From UMGS1387 sp045577475 (GTDB lineage: Bacteria; Bacillota; Clostridia; Oscillospirales; CAG-382), in NCBI GenBank assembly GCA_045577475.1, contig JAZNIM010000182.1:1-9162 (forward strand): a stretch of DNA of 9,162 bases. Direction: 5' to 3'. This document shows, piece after piece, positions 5,382 to 9,162 of the stretch. The notes beneath the pieces were generated by a model. The model was not told the DNA's origin. It ran no database searches and saw only the letters and a program-made list of their open reading frames with translations. The number at the start of each line of letters is the position of its first letter. Within the stretch, counting starts at the first letter, position 1. Both the position numbers and the translations under genes were made by a program.

Positions 5382-7520
5382 TCAAACATCAAGATTGGAA
5401 ACATACTTTGCGTTTCTCTGAATAAAATCACGTCTTGGCTCAACCTTTTCACCCATGAGAAGTGAGAAGGTTTCGTCAGCCTTAATAGCATCCTCAACAT
5501 CAACTCTGATAAGAGTTCTTCTTTCGGGATCCATGGTAGTTTCCCAGAGCTGGTCATCGTTCATCTCACCAAGACCCTTGTATCTCTGAGTATTAACACC
5601 GTTATTACCCAGTTCTTCAATATACATATCCCTTTCTTCATCGGAGAAGGCATATCTTACCTGCTTGCCCTTATACACCTTATAAAGAGGAGGCATGGCA
5701 CAGAAGATGTGTCCTTCCTCAATAAGAGGACGCATGTGACGGTAGAACAGTGTAAGAAGAAGTGTTTTGATGTGAGCACCGTCAACGTCGGCATCCGCCA
5801 TAATAATAATCTTGCCGTATCTCAGCTTTGCCATGTCAAATTCTTCGCCCACACCGCAGCCGATTGCTATAATAATAGGCTTAATCTGTTCGCTTGAGAA
5901 TATTCTGTCAAGTCTTGCCTTTTCAACATTAAGGATTTTACCTCTCATTGCAAGAATTGCCTGGAAACGGCTGTCACGTCCAACCTTTGCTGTGCCGCCC
6001 GCGGAATCTCCTTCGACGAGGAACAGCTCTGATTCGTTGACATCCTTTGTCTGACAGTCGGCGAGCTTTCCGGGAAGGCTTGTACCTTCAAGCGCCGACT
6101 TTCTTCTTGTAAGCTCTCTTGCTTTTCTCGCCGCTTCTCTTACTCTTGCCGACTGAATTGCCTTTTCAAGGATGGTCTTTCCGATTGCAGGATTTTCTTC
6201 AAGGTATTCGCCCATCTTTTCCTGCATAAGAGCTTCCACAAGTCCTTTGATTTCGGCGTTACCCAGCTTGCTCTTTGTCTGACCTTCAAACTGTGCCTCG
6301 GGAAGCTTTACGCTTACGATTGCACAGATACCTTCTCTTGCATCCTCGCCCGAGAGGTTCTTGTCGTCAGCCTTTAAGTGACCGTATTTTCTGCCGTATT
6401 CGTTAAGCACCTTTGTCAGAGCGTTCTTAAAGCCTGTTTCATGCATACCGCCCTCAATGGTGTTGATGTTGTTTGCAAAGGTAACAAGCGTTTCATTATA
6501 GGTGTCGTTATACTGAAGTGCAACCTCAATTGTTACATCGCCCTTTTTGCCTGCAACATAGATTACATCCTCATGAAGCATCTTAGCATGCTTTTTGTTG
6601 TTGAGAAATTCAACGTAGCTCTTTATTCCGCCTTCAAAGCACAGCTCCGCATGACGCTTGTGCTCCTCCTTGACATTTCCCATCCCCTTTTCAAGGGTGA
6701 GAATGCCTTCCTCCATTTCTTCCTCATCGTCAAGCTGAGCTTCATCGGAGAGAGTACCTTCATCACCTGTAATTTCAAGTTCTTCCTCTTCTTCAATGTC
6801 GCGTAAGTCGATAAGCTCAATGGTAAGACCTGCGTTGAGGAACGCCTGCTCACGAAGTCTTGTAAGAACGGTTTTATAGTCAAAAACAAGCTCATCAAAT
6901 ATTTCAGGGTCGGGCTTGAAGCGAACGTAAAGACCGTGCTTTTCAGTTGCACCCTCATCCTTGATGGGACGAGCCACAATACCCCTTTCAAAACGCTCGG
7001 TAAATCTCTTTCCGTCGTGGCAGTTTTCAATTTCCGTCCACTCACTCAGAGCATTTACGACGGAAGCACCAACGCCGTGAAGACCACCCGAAATCTTGTA
7101 GCCGTCGCCGCCGAATTTACCACCTGCATGAAGCACCGTAAATACAACCTCAACAGTAGGAATACCCATTTTGGGATGAATACCGTTAGGCACACCTCTG
7201 CCGTTGTCCTGTACGGAAACGGAGTTGTCCTCATGAAGCGTTACGGTAATTTTATTACAGATACCTGCAAGCGCCTCGTCAATGGAGTTGTCAACGATTT
7301 CGTAAATCAGGTGGTGCAGACCGCGTACACTTGTTGAACCGATGTACATACCGGGACGCTTTCTTACTGCCTCAAGACCTTCAAGAACCTGAATCTGGCT
7401 CTCGTCATACTTGTGAGCGTTTTCGTCCACGGCAGAATCCTTCATGCTTACGTTTTCGCTGAAGCCTTCACCTGCCTCATTCAATTGAGCGTTTGTTGTG
7501 TTGAGATTGTTGTCATTCAT
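5382..7520 (-). CDS. gyrB: DNA gyrase subunit B
   Basis: GyrB is the ATPase subunit of gyrase, which introduces negative supercoils together with GyrA. The 712-residue protein shows the GHKL ATPase motifs EIVDNSIDEALAG (74-86), DNGRGVP (105-111) and GGLHGVGASVVNALS (145-159), the transducer QTKSKLGN (414-421), and the TOPRIM motifs EGDSAGG (503-509) and DADVDG (576-581). The C-terminal RYKGLGEMN lies at 646-654. Two parts are unusual: about 37 residues before the conserved YDESQIQVLEGLEAVRKRPG block, and an acidic insertion at about 241-290 before the conserved FEGGIKSYVEFLN. The length exceeds the common 640-650 of Firmicutes for these reasons. The AAGGAG site (7534-7539) is 13 bases from the ATG, longer than ideal; the internal Met26 has no ribosome binding site. 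The neighbouring recF and remB support GyrB over ParE. gyrA does not follow. Confidence 0.97.
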   Translation of the reverse strand: MNDNNLNTTNAQLNEAGEGFSENVSMKDSAVDENAHKYDESQIQVLEGLEAVRKRPGMYIGSTSVRGLHHLIYEIVDNSIDEALAGICNKITVTLHEDNSVSVQDNGRGVPNGIHPKMGIPTVEVVFTVLHAGGKFGGDGYKISGGLHGVGASVVNALSEWTEIENCHDGKRFTERFERGIVARPIKDEGATEKHGLYVRFKPDPEIFDELVFDYKTVLTRLREQAFLNAGLTIELIDLRDIEEEEELEITGDEGTLSDEAQLDDEEEMEEGILTLEKGMGNVKEEHKRHAELCFEGGIKSYVEFLNNKKHAKMLHEDVIYVAGKKGDVTIEVALQYNDTYNETLVTFANNINTIEGGMHETGFKNALTKVLNEYGRKYGHLKADDKNLSGEDAREGICAIVSVKLPEAQFEGQTKSKLGNAEIKGLVEALMQEKMGEYLEENPAIGKTILEKAIQSARVREAARKARELTRRKSALEGTSLPGKLADCQTKDVNESELFLVEGDSAGGTAKVGRDSRFQAILAMRGKILNVEKARLDRIFSSEQIKPIIIAIGCGVGEEFDMAKLRYGKIIIMADADVDGAHIKTLLLTLFYRHMRPLIEEGHIFCAMPPLYKVYKGKQVRYAFSDEERDMYIEELGNNGVNTQRYKGLGEMNDDQLWETTMDPERRTLIRVDVEDAIKADETFSLLMGEKVEPRRDFIQRNAKYVSNLDV

Positions 7521-7539
7521 GGTAATGCATTTGCTCCTT
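7513..7539 (-). promoter_or_regulatory. gyrB ribosome binding site with overlapping five-codon mini-ORF
   Basis: AAGGAG (7539-7534) is followed after 3 bases by an ATG (7530) that opens a five-codon frame, MHYHE, ending at TGA 7515-7513. That stop lies just past the gyrB ATG (7520-7518), so the two overlap. gyrB itself is 13 bases from the AAGGAG. The layout would permit coupling by termination and re-initiation, but it may simply be a long spacer with a chance ATG. Confidence 0.4.
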
Positions 7540-7573
7540 GTCTGTATTTGGGTTACGCCTATATTAATAAAAA

Positions 7574-7864
7574 TTACAGATGCGCATTTTTCCGCTTCCA
7601 GCGGCCTTCAATTGAGGTTGTTGAAAGCTGTGTCATGTATACGTTTTCCTTTCTTCCGCTTGTGCAAAGAACAAAGGATTTGGGGATGTCAAATCCCACC
7701 AAAGTAAGATGACCTTCGCTTTCGCATTTTGAGAGAAAACGTTTGGTGTCGGTTTTTGTACTGGCGGCATCAAGGTCAAATATTCCGAGCAGCTCGTCCT
7801 TGGAAACAATCTGCGTGCCGCCTATATTGATATACGGATTTGTTTTTCCGCTTGTGTAGCTCAT
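7574..7864 (-). CDS. remB: DUF370 family protein RemB (YaaB), extracellular matrix regulator family
   Basis: RemB is a small protein of the DUF370 family encoded between recF and gyrB in many Firmicutes. Its relative RemA is a DNA-binding activator of matrix genes in Bacillus subtilis, but the role of RemB is poorly defined. The 96-residue product shows the family pattern: YINIGG (11-16), KDELLGIFDLD (22-32), RFLSKCESEG (42-51), and PKSFVLC (61-67), followed by VYMTQLSTTSI (75-85). About eight residues precede the usual start of the family, and the tail (GRWKRKNAHL) is basic. The start has AAAGGA about six bases upstream. It follows recF by 33 bases with no terminator, so it is likely co-transcribed with recF and gyrB. 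Whether matrix control applies in this organism is unknown. Confidence 0.9.
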   Translation of the reverse strand: MSYTSGKTNPYINIGGTQIVSKDELLGIFDLDAASTKTDTKRFLSKCESEGHLTLVGFDIPKSFVLCTSGRKENVYMTQLSTTSIEGRWKRKNAHL

Positions 7865-7897
7865 AGTTTTTCCTTTCGGTGTGTAACAGTATCCGGC

Positions 7898-9118
7898 TTA
7901 ACAGCCTTCCGTCTGATACCTGCCGTTTTTTACATTTATAATATTCATATCCGCCATTGCGGGAATTGAAGCCTTGTCGCAGGCAGTGACAACGCACTGA
8001 CGGCCTTCAAGCATACTGCAAAGCTTGTGCTTTCTTTCGCTGTCAAGCTCGCTGAAAAGGTCATCCAGCAAAAACACCGGGTATTCCGAGCATCTTTCCT
8101 TAACGATTTCCCCCTCAGCCATCTTAATTGCAAGCACCGCACTTCTCTGCTGTCCCTGAGAGCCGAAGGTGCGGGCGGCAAACGAGGTCATTTCTTTTTC
8201 GCCGTCCTCCTCAGGTGACTGCATGACGGAATTTTTCAATCGGTTTACTGCATTATCAGCTCCGTCAGATTCCTTTGATATATAAATCATCAGCTCATCT
8301 CTGTGAGGTCCGCAAGAAGTTCTGCCTGTTTCAATGTCCTTACTAAGAGTCTGTACATACATTTTATAAAGAGCCTCGGCACACTCTTTTTCGTCAGACA
8401 TGTTTTCCACTCTCACTCTGCTGACATAATCCACCTTCAGCCTTTCGGCGTCGGAGGTTATTGTACCGTAGATTTCAGATGATATTCTGTCAAGATACTC
8501 GCAGTAAAGACCTCTCTGCTTTGTAACAACCGCCCCTGCCGAAGCCAGAAGCCTATTAAGAACATCCAGATAATCGGTATCAGCCTTCTTCGCTCTTATT
8601 TTTGCATTTTTCAGATAGTTATTTCTTTGTGCAAGCACCTTGCCGTACTCATTCAGAGCCTTTACAAACCCCGGCTTTATCTGGCACAGTGCCATGTCAA
8701 CCAGTCTTCGTCTTTCTTCGGGTGCACCCTTCACAAGCTCCAGATGGTCCGGTGTAAACAGCACAGCTCTGAAGTTTCCCAAAAACTCCGAGGCTCTTTC
8801 AACCCTGAAGCCTTCAACGCACATACCTTTGACGGTACTCTGTCCCGAAGCCAAAAAGTTAATTGACATGCTTTTTCCACGGGACTGTGCGGTATCATAC
8901 GTAATTTCAGCACGTGCATAGCTCTCACCGTGTCTGATAAAATCCCTGTCCGACTTTGTTCTAAAGCTTTTTCCTGCCGCAAACAAGTAGATTGCCTCAA
9001 GAGTATTGGTTTTACCTGCTGCATTGCTTCCGCAGAGAATATTCAGACCCGAGGAAAACTCAGGTGGATTTTGGACTAAATTTCTGTAATTATCCGTTAC
9101 AAGGGTACGAAGCCTCAT
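7898..9118 (-). CDS. recF: DNA replication and repair protein RecF
   Basis: RecF is an SMC/ABC-like ATPase that with RecO and RecR loads RecA at single-strand gaps. The 406-residue protein has Walker A GSNAAGKTN (30-38), the family block FTPDHLELVKGAPEERRR (121-138), GPHRDE (270-275), the ABC signature FGSQGQQRS (318-326) and Walker B VFLLDDLFSELD (348-359). All motifs look intact. It is longer than the common 360-370 residues because of about 30 extra polar residues (about 280-311) between GPHRDE and the signature. GAGG lies 4-5 bases before the ATG, and the ATG overlaps the stop of an upstream frame (TGATG), suggesting translational coupling. It heads the recF-remB-gyrB run, normally found downstream of dnaA-dnaN near the replication origin. 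Confidence 0.97.
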   Translation of the reverse strand: MRLRTLVTDNYRNLVQNPPEFSSGLNILCGSNAAGKTNTLEAIYLFAAGKSFRTKSDRDFIRHGESYARAEITYDTAQSRGKSMSINFLASGQSTVKGMCVEGFRVERASEFLGNFRAVLFTPDHLELVKGAPEERRRLVDMALCQIKPGFVKALNEYGKVLAQRNNYLKNAKIRAKKADTDYLDVLNRLLASAGAVVTKQRGLYCEYLDRISSEIYGTITSDAERLKVDYVSRVRVENMSDEKECAEALYKMYVQTLSKDIETGRTSCGPHRDELMIYISKESDGADNAVNRLKNSVMQSPEEDGEKEMTSFAARTFGSQGQQRSAVLAIKMAEGEIVKERCSEYPVFLLDDLFSELDSERKHKLCSMLEGRQCVVTACDKASIPAMADMNIINVKNGRYQTEGC

Positions 9119-9162
9119 CAGTCCTCACAACCCTTATTCTTATGAATTATTGTGCCAAACAG
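9118..9162 (-). CDS. C-terminal end of an unidentified upstream gene (14 codons)
   Basis: On the minus strand one frame stays open from the window edge and ends at TGA 9120-9118, giving the tail LFGTIIHKNKGCED. Its stop overlaps the recF ATG by one base (TGATG), a common arrangement for coupled genes. The other two minus-strand frames hit stops in this stretch. In Firmicutes the gene before recF is usually a small S4-domain protein or dnaN; the tail is too short to decide and does not look like a DnaN end. Confidence 0.55.
   Translation of the reverse strand: MFGTIIHKNKGCED

Noticed and set aside
6623..7045. 140-residue minus-strand open frame inside gyrB
   Set aside because: It is an out-of-frame reading of gyrB, which has intact motifs through this stretch; its Lys/Arg-rich content reflects the acidic gyrB codons read in another frame.
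7575..7590. ATGCGCAT palindrome near the end of remB
   Set aside because: Short, at the remB 3' end, with no T-run giving a terminator and no promoter elements beside it.
1..9162. Mobile elements, CRISPR, tRNA, rRNA, defence or toxin systems
   Set aside because: I saw no transposase, integrase, array of repeats, cloverleaf or terminal inverted repeats; all coding space is accounted for by housekeeping genes.

Overview
The window comes from a low- to mid-GC Gram-positive bacterium, most likely a member of the Clostridia (Ruminococcaceae/Oscillospiraceae-like). I infer this from the recF-remB-gyrB order typical of the Firmicutes origin region, the zinc-type L32, an AddA-type helicase, the DUF512/Der pair, strong AGGAGG ribosome binding sites and one textbook sigma-A promoter. 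The exact taxon cannot be read from the sequence. Every gene I can support lies on the minus strand, so transcription runs from high to low coordinates. Genes fill almost all of the window and no stretch over 300 bases lacks one.

From the 5' end of transcription: the last codons of an unidentified upstream gene (9162-9118) overlap the recF start by one base. Next come recF (9118-7898), remB/DUF370 (7864-7574) and gyrB (7520-5382). This is the standard dnaA-dnaN-recF-remB-gyrB neighbourhood. However, gyrA does not follow gyrB.

A perfect-consensus promoter (5341-5313) then starts a ribosome-related unit: a DUF177/YceD-family protein (start reassigned to 5248) and rpmF (4607-4410). The unit is closed by a rho-independent terminator (4360-4318). 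After it come a DUF512 protein with a PDZ domain and a radical-SAM-like cysteine motif (4268-2955) and der, a double-GTPase ribosome assembly factor (2910-1573). A small hairpin separates der from addA, whose first 497 codons are present (1493 to the left edge). addA is absent from lists of complete ORFs only because its stop lies outside the window.

The genes fall into two themes: DNA topology and repair (recF, gyrB, addA), and ribosome production (DUF177, rpmF, der, probably DUF512). I found no mobile element, CRISPR array, tRNA, rRNA or defence island, and no convincing unknown multi-gene system. The points worth a second look are modest: lineage-type insertions in GyrB and RecF, a repeat over the consensus promoter, start-site problems at gyrB and addA, and the unusual gene order after gyrB.
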